From NCBI GenBank assembly GCA_030562195.1, contig CM060199.1:13784338-13848337 (forward strand): a stretch of 64,000 nt of DNA, in the 5' to 3' direction. Each line of letters begins with the position of its first letter. Positions within the stretch are counted from its first letter, which is position 1. The position numbers and the translations under genes were made by a program. The stretch is from Nipponacmea schrenckii (Eukaryota; Mollusca; Gastropoda; Lottiidae). The notes beneath the pieces are model-generated. The model was given only the letters and a program-made list of their open reading frames with translations, was not told where the DNA came from and did not search any database. This document shows positions 11,201 through 24,400 of this stretch, one piece after another.

Positions 11201-14200
11201 TAATTTGAACTGTAAAACAAACTCGATATGAGAATTTGATGTAATATCACATGTGTTCACTATACAGAAAACAAATTGTCTGAAGGGGATTATCATCCAT
11301 ATATTTTCACAAAAATACAGATTTAGCGAACAATCATTGTTCCAAGATTACGTGTAGACTAAACTGAAGTCTTGCCTATTGATCCGCACAATGTGCAACA
11401 TGCAATATAAAATAATAGGACGGACCATCAAGGCAACTAGAAATGAAAATAATCCATGAAAAATTGTAGCCTGTAGAGTGAGCACTAACTACATGTGAAC
11501 TCGAAAACAACTGGGATGTCGAAGTTTTATGCGATATCTAAGAAGAAAATTAACGGATCATCACTAAATTTAATACTGCGCATCTTCATAATGATATCAA
11601 CACAAATACAAACAATCAAAAGAATCTATAGAGAATTATAGCCTGTAGAGTGAGCACGGGTGCACCCTATAGGTAATAGAGTGAAAAAAGATAAGTCAGA
11701 CACAATATATACCTGAAAAATTATCCAATGATCACCAAAATCAATAGGGATCATATTCATAATGAAACTGACCCACAAAATAAAAATAAAAAGAATCCAT
11801 AAAGAATTGTAGTGTGTAGAGTGAGCACGAGTTGCACCCTAAAGCTAATGAAGTGAAAAACGCTAAGTCAGATGCGATATTTCGGTGAAAAATTATCCGA
11901 TCATCACGAAAATCAATAGGGATCATCTTCATAATGACACTAACCCACAAAATAAAAATCAAAAGAATCCATAAAGAATTGTTGCCTGTATTGAGCACGA
12001 GTTGCACCCAATACGTAATGGAGTGAAAAGGCTAAGTCTGACAGCATATTTCGGTGAAAAATTATCCGATCATCACGAAAATCAACTGACCCACAAAATA
12101 AAAAGCAAAAGAATCCTTGAAGAATTGTAGCCTGTAGAGTGAGCACGAGGTAAATGTGAACTGACGGACGGACCGACGGACGGTCCGACGGACTGCCCGA
12201 CAGGGCGATTACAATATATACACCCATACTTATGTGTGGGCGTATAAAAATAAATTTATACCTGTCGAACCATTTGTGGTGTCACATCAATATCATCTTT
12301 CCCTGGGTATGGTTCCAACAAATCAAACAAATTGTCCCATGTCTGTGCCCACATATTACCTAAAACAAAAACAGATTTCCACATACATTCACTTACAAAT
12401 TATTATGCCAATGTCTGTATTAAGTCCCATGTACTGTGTGTGTGGAGGGAAGGTTGTGTGTGCAGGGGTTAGACGTTCAAAGTCTTATGTCATATATATC
12501 ATACAACAAATCTCAGGAGTAGAAGATTTATTTCAAAATTGTCACTATCCAAGAGCAGACCTACCCATTATATGAGCAGGTATGTGTCCGCTGGCGGGAA
12601 ATTTATCAGCGCCATATCGTTCCTTCAATTTCTTTCTAGTAAAGGCATGTAGGTTGACATAGAGAGGTTCCAGAGTTTCAAACAGAGATTTTAAATCTTC
12701 TTCAAATGTGGGTGTGTCATACCAGGATTTCCAATAGGCACCAGTATCAGAATATCCTGAAATACGTATTATAGATTTATTAGTTTTAATCTACTACTAG
12801 TGAACCTAAGTTGTTATCGATGTAAAAGATAGTTGTTTCATATATTGGTAGTCAATCTGCTTCGATAAATAAACGGTGAAATGAGCTGCTTCCCTCCGGA
12901 ATTCAATTTTTTTTTGGAAAAGGCTGATCACCTTCCTCTTACATATACAACTATGCAAGTGGGAAGTTCAAAATATCGTCGTATACCTTGACATCATTTG
13001 GCAGATTTCTTGTAATTTAGAATACAGTGATTCAATTTGTACTGTACGCGAGCGAATCCAGTCAATCAGATCTGCAGTAATGTTAGGCATATGAAAACTA
13101 GAAACATTTATATTCTTTAATCAACACCTTTAAGTCGATACCTACCGTTCTGAACAATTGCTTCATTACTCAAACTGACATATTCTTCATATAAATCTTT
13201 AATCTTAGTACCAGTCGCATCTCGCCATCCTTTCCATACATTTAACAGTTCATCATAATCAGTGGAGGTTGCCATCAGTCGAGTTAAATCTAGAAATATA
13301 GGCCAAATAGAGACGAGGGAGAATGTGGGGAGGGTGTCGGAGTGATTATATTTACGATACTAGTATTCAATGTGTTGAAACCTACCTGGTTCTAAATCGA
13401 GACAATTATTCTCGGTCAAACAGACTTTCCCAGTGCTGTAAATAGTTTCCATTTCTGACATGATGGTGTTCAGCTAAAATTTAAAAAAATGGTTCTCATT
13501 AACCGTGGCTTCAGATATTTTTTTTTCATAATTCGAACCTAAGACATTTCATATTTCAATAATACTTTTAAGACTTGATTCAATTTTTATTTCAAAGTAT
13601 TTCCCCTACGATGGCACGAAAACGCCATCAAATTTACAATATGCAATTTTTCTAATATGGTAGTGATTTTTACTTTTATATTTTAAACTTGTCTTTTTAA
13701 ACTCGAATATGATTAAAGATGATTCTTGACATGTGGTACCAAAAAGAAGTAAATTTATTGACAGATCGATAGGTTTTAAGAGGAAGTTATACGTGCAGGA
13801 AAAAAAAGCAGGAAGGATTGTCAGAAACGTGTCGTCGGAATTTGTGTCCATTAAGGTTACTACAAGAAAGACAAAGGCGATCATGCAGAATTTGATTTTT
13901 TCGAGAGCCAAGATAGGATTACATTTGATTTTAGAGCTGCTTTAAAATAATTTATAGTAGGTTAATTTTTAAGTTATCCGATAAGTCAGTCCTTTCTCCA
14001 GACGGTATGAAATATCTATAAAATAGTTCAATCCTACAGTTGTATTGTATTGGTTGGTATTTCTCAAATTTTATGGTTTATCATTTATTTGTTTCAGGTT
14101 AGAAAGGTATATGGAGTTAAATTGTGATGCATTTTATACATCATGATTAATCTATGGCGATATCGTCATATCGTTTATCTATTGCGTTACTACAAATGTT

Positions 14201-17200
14201 TCTTGGTATAATAACCTTTGACTGGTACCTCTAACAGTACCGCTTATAGTCCTAAGTGCGTCTACTTGAAGGTTTTCTAACACACAGTGCACCAATCCCA
14301 TGTAACGTCACAATAATCGAAGATAGGTAAGATAAATGAAAAACAAATAGTTTTAAATGAATGCCCATTAAGACAATATTTCACATCTAATTAACAGCCC
14401 TTCCAGATTTTGTTAACATCTTATTTATGTGCTTATCTCACATTTGAAAAGTGAGACCTGATGATTGTGTAATTTAGGTGTAAATATTAATTCTTCATTT
14501 AGGACAATCGCCCTAGCTGTTGACTCACCAATTTTCAAATATAAGCTGGTGTCATCTACAAATAGTCTGATGCTGCATCTTATATTTGTTACAATAACAT
14601 TTATACAGTATAAATCAAAAATAATAAAGGACTAAGGACGGAGCTCTACAAGACACCAGCTTGTACAGTTCTAGGATCAGAGGAGACTCCACTTACAACA
14701 ACTCTTTGTTTTCTATCAGATAGATAATTTATAAACCATTTGAGTAAGTCTCCTCTAATTCCAGCTGCACTAAGCCGGACTATGTAAAACGTTATGCAGA
14801 ACAACGTCCTGTAAACAAGTGGAGAAATTTCAGATTTTGAAATATTTTCGATCCTTTACATATGATAAGTTGCCACCAATCTTTGGATCCCTAATTTTTC
14901 TGATCGTGAATTGTATTATCAAGTTTTTCATATTATTCCTTTTTGCTTTTCCGCATAATGTACCTGTACCTGATTAATCTTAACGTTTCCCAATCTTTTC
15001 GACAGATTATCGATGAATATTGTTTTTCTTTCTTCTCATTATTCTAATTGCATTCTTCATCCATGTTCATTGCATCATTCGCTTCATCTCTTATTGCAAA
15101 TTTGTTTCGAATATTGGATTTGGCTATCCTCACATATAAAGGAGACAACTGATAGATCAATGTTATCCCTGTCGACAGTATCCGAACTTTTACTCAGTAC
15201 GTCATGTCACAGTCCTTTAATGTTATTGTCCCAGATAAGTTTTTGAATTGCTAATTTTGGTTTCGATAAGTGTAAACGACAAAACACAGGCCGATGGTCA
15301 CCACAAATTCTATTCATGCACAAAGCCTGGGCTATTTGTTATTACCAAGACCATAAAAGTTTGATCAAGTAGATTTAAGCACCAAATCTGGGTAATTTGT
15401 TATTATCAAGTCTAAAGTGTCTTTAAGTGTCAGATTTCGTATATGGGTGAAGTTTTGTTTACAATTTGATTCATATCAAATAAGTCCGTCGATGTGCAAA
15501 GAAAAGAATCGTTTATAGTAAAAAAGTCGATATTAATGTCGCCAAAAATAAAATAAAAACTGTAAATTTGGTCAGATGCTGAGAATTAAGTATGAAATTA
15601 CTGATTAAATTTCTGAAATTTGGCGGTCTGTGAAATGTTCCAATTAAAATTAAATTAATTTTACTTTATTTGATTTAGTTTCAATCGAAATGGCCTCTGT
15701 ATCGGCTTCCAGATCTGTTCTTCGCCTAGTGAAGAAAGTATTTCGAATAAACAGAGCAACCCAACCACCCCTTTAGTCAGTCCTGTCTTTCCTGATAGGT
15801 GCAAAGAAACCTGGGATAGAAAGGGTGTTACAATACCAGCTACTCACTCTCTCTAATTTGACCTTGTCAGTCATTGCAGCTGTTCCAATATCCACTAATT
15901 TAGAAAACAATCTAGTTAAATCGGCATCATTAAAATTCTTCCAATCATACCGAGAAGCATTAGCTTCCACCTCCTGGTTAAATAGCGCCAGTTTCAGACT
16001 TTCGTCTACCTGGAAAAATTATAATATAACATTTCAATTTTTTTTCACACATTTCAGAGTTGATTCGATTTGGTGTCATAAATATCATCGGAATCCATGA
16101 TTATGAAGATAAATCCATTAGACTTGGTTATCATTTAAACTATTAAGCACTGGTATTAAAATACTTGTTAGTGTTAGATGGTGATGAGAAGATGACCTCT
16201 GGCCTAGGTCACAAAGTAAAGATTAATAAATAACAAGGTGCAAGATCAAGGTTTGGATAATCAGATGCGTTAGTTATGGATGTCTTTGAAATATTAACTG
16301 TGGTACTTTCATTTCTTCAACTGAAATAGCTGGAAATATAAGAATCAATTTTCTTCTGATATGTCAATAATCATTATCAAAATATTTTCAAGTACCTATA
16401 ATAAATTAAGAAGCGCTAATTAAGAGTCCAATGTAGTAGATTCAAAATAAAAGAAATTAGATATCTTAAGGCTATTGAGGATTGACTCAACCATGAACTA
16501 GGATATTGCTGAAATTTTTATTTATTTTGTAAGCTGTAACACTTCTCTTGCTGTAGACATGAGGATAATATTGGTTATGAAGGCTTTGGTAGTGACGTTT
16601 GACAATGAGAGATGCATTAGTGACATTATAATTGTAGGTGGCAACAAAGGGTATAATTTGGTTATCATTGGAATATATATAGTCCATCCAATTTCTCTCG
16701 CGTTGTAATCCTATATGCTTTGGCTTGGTGTTTGGCATAGGCTGTATCTTTTCAATTGGTATAATCAACAAGTCTTCAATGGAATGTTCAGATTGGTTAA
16801 AGTCATTAGAAATTGGTCTATTTGTAAATCATATAATATATAAGTGGCATATATTTATTCGATTTTACAGAGAAGTCAACCGATTCAGTATAGACTCATT
16901 TTGAACAAGTTTAAACATTTTAAAATGAATATGCTGTAAAATACATTATGTGTATTCACAAACGCTAGCAAAAAAGTCTATTATCTTATTTATAGATGTG
17001 AATTTACACACAAAACTTGGATTTGGAGGAAGATATTAAAATGACCTACCATTGCCTGTTGGTTTTCTGTGGTAATATTAGTGTAATATTTCCATGCTGC
17101 AGACACATAATTATACGATACCACTTCTGAACGAGCATTCACTTCCTCGACAAATTCACGTGCTGCAGCTTCATCAGTTATTAACTCGCTGTGTGCATAA

Positions 17201-17241
17201 TTCAATACCAGGAGAATCATTCCAAATTTAACCGTCGTCAT
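8271..17241 (-). CDS. ACE-B, angiotensin-converting enzyme (peptidyl-dipeptidase A), 13 exons
   Basis: An M2-family zinc metallopeptidase that removes C-terminal dipeptides from peptides outside the cell. Exons: 17241-17050, 16009-15848, 13473-13386, 13289-13146, 12756-12565, 12359-12262, 10933-10761, 10567-10443, 10158-10060, 9788-9644, 9232-9134, 8864-8742, 8526-8271. Phases all agree and the total is 1896 nt, 631 aa, the size of a single-domain ACE. A signal peptide covers residues 1-18. Exon 8 has HHEMGH (HEMGH at about 367-371), exon 9 GFHEAVGD with the third zinc ligand Glu at about 395, and exon 11 AKYHIP and PYIRYF, the substrate and chloride region. The C-terminus (after DPNSS) is a roughly 18-residue hydrophobic tail with almost nothing after it, suggesting a GPI anchor or a tail membrane segment. 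Intron 11 uses a GC donor (AG|GCGAGT at 9133-9132). No defect is seen. Confidence 0.93.
11146..12246. mobile_element. Repeat element with ~172-bp internal tandem units in ACE-B intron 6
   Basis: About 1.1 kb absent from the same intron of ACE-C, where TATATAAA and TTTATACCTGT are nearly adjacent. The left end has a palindrome (AGGCTTGC-G-GCAAGCCT) followed by ATACGCCCAC; the right end is GTGGGCGTATAAA, an inverted match. The interior holds four to five units of about 172 bp marked by GTAGCCTGTAGAGTGAGCAC (near 11466, 11639, 11811, 11983, 12127), then a GACGGACGGACCGACGGACGG tract. No protein is encoded. It is related to 1875-2482. Confidence 0.65.
14450..15600 (-). mobile_element. Decayed LINE (endonuclease + RT) in ACE-B intron 2
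   Basis: Minus-strand relics of a Jockey/CR1-like non-LTR retrotransposon. Endonuclease-end motifs appear around 15560-15240 ([11 protein letters not shown], then [15 protein letters not shown]), and RT motifs around 14790-14530 ([29 protein letters not shown], then the catalytic FVDD in [12 protein letters not shown]). Stops and frame changes interrupt it. ACE-C intron 2 is only about 270 bp and lacks it, so the insertion is specific to B after the B/C split. Confidence 0.7.
16165..16835 (-). mobile_element. Penelope-like element fragment in ACE-B intron 1
   Basis: The minus-strand frame 16771-16487 reads [29 protein letters not shown] and [11 protein letters not shown]. These match the region after the GIY-YIG domain of the element at 3880-6420 (RENFWKQIE, QIIPFVILY, NNNLSDILVHG). 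The block also occurs in ACE-A intron 1 but not in ACE-C. RT and the endonuclease core are absent. Confidence 0.65.
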
Positions 17242-17285
17242 TGTGTAGATGAGCTTGTCAGAAAGACGCCGAGACGAATTGTGAG

Positions 17286-17294
17286 TTATTTATA
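17286..17294 (-). promoter_or_regulatory. Candidate TATA box of ACE-B
   Basis: TATAAATAA on the minus strand about 45 bp before the ATG at 17241, followed by CTCACAATTCGTC as in ACE-A. The position suggests a very short 5' UTR. Confidence 0.4.
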
Positions 17295-18457
17295 TTGTGA
17301 GGTATTTATGGGGTTTAAAATCAAGGTTCAAGGGGTTAACATTTTCATTTATGAACACTTAATATTCATAAGGGTTTTTTTTACCAAATAAATGTAAATA
17401 AATTTAGATAAATCTTTCTATCATAGCTACTTGCAACAGTAGTCAAATATGTTACTCCCTTTTATTTGAGAAATACGACACGACGTTCAAAGAATACATA
17501 GCTTTAGAATGATATGTATTTTTTGCATCACACATCAGGGATAGTACGACACACAGTGCATATTTACATCGGGAGAGTTAAATCAAAAGATCTTTTGCAT
17601 GTTTCATATAACAAAAGTCATTTGCCATTGGTAAATCCCGAATATTAACTCTTCATATGATACAAATCAACAGTTGAAACTTTACTTCAGTAGCTAATCA
17701 AATACACTGTTACAGGACAATGAAATCAATATTTAACTACGAATAGTCGAGAAATGCTACCTGTCGAGAAATGCTAACATTTCTGAAGGAAATCTTTGAT
17801 TATTGAACAGATTATTTGATTGGTTTAATATTGTTTAAATGATGTACATCAATTTCATGTGATCAGATATGGGAAGTAGACCAGAGCATGAAACAAAACA
17901 TCAACAACTTTGATCTGAAAGGAAATATAATCCTGGAGTACACCCATTAATTAGAAAAGATGTCTGTGTTGAAGGTGACTGTTACATCTGAAGCCTTTGT
18001 TTTTGGATGATGGTCTCAGGATCAATTTCTTCTTGAATATTGAAATATTTTTGTCTGTTTTTTTTTGTATTTGTGTGAGAAAATTTGTTGATCAAAAGAA
18101 AGACACAGAAATATCTAAGAGTCTAGTTTTATTCTCAATCTAGCTTTTTTGACAATTTATCAGTATTTATCTTATTTTTTCTATTTTTCGTCAAGAGTTA
18201 CTAGCATACTAATCCAGACAAGATTGGGCCGTTATCAGTCGATACAGAATGAATCGTTTTGTTCCCTTCTGTTAAACTTCATCTATCCAACTCAGTCCAG
18301 ATAGTTATGATATAACATAATCATGATAAGGAACATAGCTAAAAAATGTTACCATTTTTTTACGACTGGTAAGTGTTGTTTGGTCGGTATGATGTTGGTA
18401 ATTTCATAACACTGAAAAAGCTATAATGATCTATCACTACCAGTCGTAAAGTTAAGT
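17295..18457. other. ACE-B/ACE-C spacer
   Basis: Spacer of about 1.2 kb without inserted elements. It is the simplest version of the unit also seen at 3223-3880 plus 7946-8270 and at 26430-28492. It serves as the empty-site reference for insertions in the other two spacers. No gene is seen. Confidence 0.6.
18128..18133 (-). terminator. Candidate poly(A) signal of ACE-C
   Basis: AATAAA on the minus strand, about 330 bp beyond the ACE-C stop, in the same context as the ACE-B candidate at 7997-8002. Confidence 0.35.
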
Positions 18458-21400
18458 TTATATATATCGGAATAAGGAAAGGAACAACAAAACAACAATG
18501 GACATGCCTACGACGCATGAGGAATTCGGATCGCCTTTTTCTTTCTGAGGACACTTTTCTTCCCAGCCGATATCCTCTCCATTTTGTTCTATTAACCATG
18601 TGGTCAGGGGTTGAAAATATTCCATCAACGCAGCTGCGTTCATCTTGTCTTCACCGGCTATCATCATCATTGCTTCAGGCCAGGGTTTGGATGAACCTAA
18701 TTTTAACATATCGCTATGAAATAGAAACATTTATGAAGATTAGACGAAGTGTTTTAAAATGTGATATTTTATGGGTGGCCATAAAAGTGTCGAAATCCAA
18801 TTCGTATATGACGACCAAGAACTTGTAGGGCCTGTAGGCCTGTTTGAAACATAATGTGATACTTTGAGAAGCCGTTATTCGCTAATCTGAAAGTCGAGGG
18901 TCCCATAAGAGTATAAAGATATTTTACCAAAATTCTTTACCTCAATTTTTGTCCAGCTGCAGTGCTGTTGTAGATATCACACTGGTGTAGAGGAACAGTT
19001 TGTCCTGCCTCCTGACATAAAGATTTGTGGAATTGAAACTGAATCACAAAGCTCACAAAATATCTGAAATATTAAAAAAAAAACTCTTTTTATAGAAAGG
19101 GTCTTAGACTGACATATCTTGAATATTAAAAAAAAAACCCACCAACATCCTAGAAAGAAATTATAATCGTAATTCTATATGTGAAACAACGATACAAACT
19201 GTTACTCAAAGTCGAATATCAGGGAGTTACATTTTTAACAGACTTATAGGGTACTCACCTAATGTAAGGTGTGTTACCAGGGATGTGGAATTTTGCCCCA
19301 GGGTCAAAATCATTTTCTGTTCTGTCTTCTGGTGGTGATATACCTTGTAGACCACATCTAAGAAATACAAATTGAATCATCCACAGTAAAGCTGTTTTAT
19401 TCAATATTCCAATAATTATTAATACCACTTAACATTTAAAAAGCATAACCTTGACTATTCATTGCAAAGCCGTTTGATCAAGGCTTTGTTGGTAAGAAAT
19501 GCAAATAATATATATCTATAAAAAACGTGAACCAGTTTGAAACAAGGGTCTTTTGTAAAAGCATTGCCAAGAGGATTGGTCAAGGACAAAATCTATGAGA
19601 ACTTTTAAAGCTCTTGTAAAATAAGTTTTGTCTTGGTCATCTCATGTCATCTCCTGCCCAAGCCTATACCTGAGATCCCACCATTTCTGATTGTAGTTAG
19701 CTGGTGTTGTTTCTCCACTAAAAACACTCCACCTCCATTGATCTATCAGATACCCAAATGGTAGGAAGGCGATCTTCTGTAGTGCCATCCTCATTAAAAA
19801 GTTAATTTCAGCTTCTAGGAATGTAATCATGATATAAGCTTGTGTGACAACTCGCACAAAATTACTTCAACCAACAGTTATCAATTCCGGTTCTAATTTA
19901 ACTTGATTAACGAGACATGCATAAGTCAAATCTAATGACACAGGTTTTAATCTACCTTCAGTCTTTAGATACCGTGGAGATGTGAACAAAATCTTCATCT
20001 TAAGATTCAATTCTTTAATAATATGCTATACAACGTTAGGATGGGATGAGCTGTAGTCAAATACAGGCGCCCTATTTCAGAACACCAACACAGAGAATTG
20101 TACTTAAAAATTATGTTATTATGGAGAAAGGCTCTGTTTTGGAAACAATGGGTATTTGTATCGTTATTTACCTTTATCATTTGTAACTTCCGGTAGCAAA
20201 CCGATGGCTTTCAGATGATTGGGAGTTTGTACAGAAAGTGAGATTACATCTCCTACTGCTTCATGAAAACCTGGAATAGAAGTTTTCAATTCCAGAGAAT
20301 CCTTAAAAGTCATCAAAACAGTGAGAAACCTAGACGGCGTAAAAAGGCTTATTGGCTGTTTTGATTCATTTATAACGAATACAAAAACTCACAATTACTG
20401 TTTATAACTTTTTAATGAGTCTTCACAAGATTCACCTTTAGGTTGATAATGAAAATTTTACATTTTAGGTAAAATATGTAGAGAATCCACGGAGTATAGA
20501 TATATGCTTTTTGGGTTCGCATTTTAAAGTTCTAAAGTACCTTCCGACGGACATACAGTAACGATGGACAATTTATGTACATTGTGTTCAATGTATGAAA
20601 TTAAAGGTACCTGGATTAGCTCCGTCTCTATAAACAACATGTTGATCTTTGTATTGTAAATAATATTCAATATGTCCCATCTCATGATGGACCGTTATCA
20701 AATCCTCCATTGTTATATCTGTACATTGTTTTACTCTGAAATATTTTTCTCAAACTTCAATCAGCTTGTCAATATTCTCTTACTAACAACAGCACACAAA
20801 GAAAAATGAACATTGCTGGCTTAACAACAAAATTGGCATAACATACAATTGGATTTGGTAATTTCGGATGAGTTGTTACCATTCAATGTCATTGTTATCC
20901 TTTCTGAACAGTAGCATCTATCGCATCCATATATCAATATATTGTGGACAGACAAGTCCGTGGGGGCATAATAAGTCTCTTTCTGTTGTAGAAATTTAAA
21001 CTGACAGAGCAAATATTATATTACGTATCAAAAAATTACCGAAAGTCTTTTTTATTGTAAAAATCCCAGGCTGATGCATGACACACAACATCTCTTCCAT
21101 CAGTAGGTTTCTTCAACATGGAGTGGTTCCAGAACTCTGGTGGCATCTCTATCATTCCAAGAGATTTAAAAAACTCGTCAGAAACTTCAAACATTTTTTC
21201 TGCTGTATAGTTCTAAAAGAAATTATTACATAAAAAGTAGAACACACCATGTGACGTGATTAAAATCACGGAGAAAGGAGAAAACATAAGCATTTATGTG
21301 CTCCACATGTATAAATAACATCATATGTCAGAAAATGGAAACAACAAGCTGTTGATCAAGTTGCTTGTAATCGGTCAATTTTAGTATTCATCGTTTCATC

Positions 21401-24400
21401 CTGCTTCCTATTTGTACTCTCAATCTCGAGTAGCTGGCGCCGCCACTAACCTTATATTATTTTTTTTAATATATAAAAATGAATTTATACCTGTTGAACC
21501 ATTTGTGGTGTAACGTCAATATCATCTTTCCCTGGGTATGGTTCCAACAAATTAAACAAATTGTTCCATGTCTGTGCCCACATATTACCTAAAACAAACA
21601 CAGTTTTTCGGATACTTGACATAAATTATTATGACTTTGAGTTTCAAGTACTGTGTGTGTGGAAGGAGGGGTGTGTGGAGAGAGAGGTATAGGGATATGA
21701 GGGAGGGGTTGAGGATTGAGGGGGTATATATACGTTGATGATACATAACATACTCACAATTTGCTAGGTTAAGTGGGGCTTTCAGGAGGTCCACATAGCT
21801 TATTATGTTTATTTTGTAATATCAAAATTGCTAATAACGTGTAAAAAACGCAACTCAGGTTTATGGTATCCTGCTATGTGAATTATTGTACAGTTTCAGT
21901 CTTAAGTGTCATATTGTTTACGGTACAATAAATCCAAGGAGTTGTATACCATGAATTGTTTTCCGTTATTTAATCTGATTTTTAGCCCTACATGTCACTT
22001 AGGATTATGATATAATATTACATAGTTATGTCAATAATTATTTCAAGATAGTCGCTATCCAAAACCAAACCTACCCATTATATGAGCAGGTATATGTCCA
22101 CTTGCAGGAAATTTATCAGCGCCATATCGTTCCTTCAATTTCTTTCTGGTATAAGCATGTAGGTTGACGTAGAGAGGTTTCAGAGTTTCAAACAGAGATT
22201 TTAAATCTTCTTCAAATGTGGGTGTGTCATACCAGGATTTCCAATAGGCACCAGTATCAGGATATCCTGAAATACGTTCAAAAGCCTTATTGCTTTTAAT
22301 CTAGTTTTAAAAAATAATCAAATGTAGGTGACATTAGCAAGGTACATAATTTATTTGCAGGGGCGTAGCGTGACCTTTTGACTGGGGGGGGGGGGGGATT
22401 GTAACGTCTAAGTTTTACCGACGAACACGTTGAACGTCTAAGTTTTACCGACGAACACGTGTGCTTCCGGGGGCAAAAATAACTTACTCGCACTACACAT
22501 TATACATATATACATTATACACGAACGAAATCCATCGTTATAGCAAATCATATACCTTTGAAAACCATATCAATCAGGGGTGTATCTAGTATATGCCTGA
22601 GAAGGGGGACTGAAAGGTGAAAGGCAAGTCCTGAAGGCTTACTAACTAGGAAACCCGGAGAATATATCTGACGCGATTTTGGAAGTCGTTTCCACCGGTA
22701 AAAAATTATCAATTTTCAACGGAAAACCATATGGTTTATATAGCCTTTTTCGACCTATTCTACGTTTTACCGACAAGTTAAGTAAAAATCACTTTTTATG
22801 TAGACGAACAGTTTTCCGATAACATCATAACTGACACAAGGTTTCCACTCTTTCGGTCAGCCAATCGGTTTTACCGAACGCTCCATTGCTCATCCATGAC
22901 CGTCCATTATCGACCGATTCCGCGTTTTACCGACAAGTTTAGTAAAAATCACTTTAATGTAGACGAACGGTTTACCGATAAGATCTTAACAGACACAAGG
23001 TTTTCACTCTTTTGGTTAGCAAATCGGTTTTACCGACGGCTCCATCTATGACCTTCTATCGGCCGATTCCGCGTTTCACCGACAAATTCAAATAATGAAA
23101 AGCTTACTGATAACAAGGGTATCGTTTAACCAACCGGGTTTACCGAAGACTCCAGTCATAACCAACTTATACCGACCGATTCCGGTAGTTTCAGTAAGAA
23201 AAAAAAATACTGTCATTGTTGACAGTTTACTGATAACATCATAACCAACACAAGGTCTTTACTTTTTAGGTTTATTGGTTTTACCGACGGTCCCACCTTG
23301 TCTTCTTTAATTGACCGATCATAACCAACACAGGGTTTTTACTTTTTAGGTTAATTAATCGGTTTAATCGATCGATTCCGCGTTTTACCGACAGTTCCAT
23401 CCATGAACCCCTTTTACCCACCGATTCCGCGTTTTACCGACGAGTTTATTTGTACTCAATCTGCTTCGATAAATAAAACGGTGAAACGAGCTGCTACCCT
23501 ACGGGAGTTAATGAAGATGGTAATTTTTTCGATGAGAAGACTGATCACCTGCTCCTCACATATACGACTATGCAAGTGGGAAGTTCAAAATATTGTCCTA
23601 TACCTTGACATCATTTGACAGTTTTCTTGAATTTTAGAAGTCAGTGATTCAATTTGAACTGTACGCTAGCGAATTCAGTCAATCATACCTGCAGTAATAA
23701 GTAGACCTTAATGTTATATACAAAGACAAGGAACATTTATATTCCTTAATCAACACCTTTAAGTCGATACCTACCGTTCTGAACAATTGCTTCATTACTC
23801 AAACTGACAAATTCTACATATAAATCTTTAATCTTGGCACCAGTCGCATCTCGCCATCCTTTCCATACTTTTAACAGTTCATCATAATCAGTGGAGGTTG
23901 CCATCAGTCGAGTTAAATCTAGAAATATAGGCCAAATATGGTCATGGGGAGGGGGGGGGGAGTGTCGGAGTCATTATATTTACGAAATTACACTACCTCG
24001 TGATAAAGAATAATATGATATTTGATAGCAGTTTTATGTATCATTCTAAAGATTAAAATTAATAACGTGATTCTAACTGTTTATACATCACGTATCCTGT
24101 TGTATATTTTACAACACTCTTCATGTAATCTTTGAATGACATTTAGAAGTAGTTCGAACATTAAATTACAACACTATTATAGATATACTACTCCTTCCTT
24201 TACTATTTGCAGCGTTTCAATTCACATACAAGAATCTTTATCATGCACAAACTAATGATAATAGGTAAGAATAACAAGTATATATAGTAAATGCTGACAT
24301 CTATAACTCTCCAAATATTTCCAAATATTAAAGGAAGGAGTAGTATATCCATAATCGTGTTCTAATTTAACACTCTTCATATCTATAAACCTACCTGGAT

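Noticed and set aside
13606..13911. A 101-codon minus-strand frame starting with a signal-peptide-like stretch, in ACE-B intron 2
   Set aside because: Lies in an intron, has no recognisable domain, and is AT-driven hydrophobic sequence; no splice or homology support.
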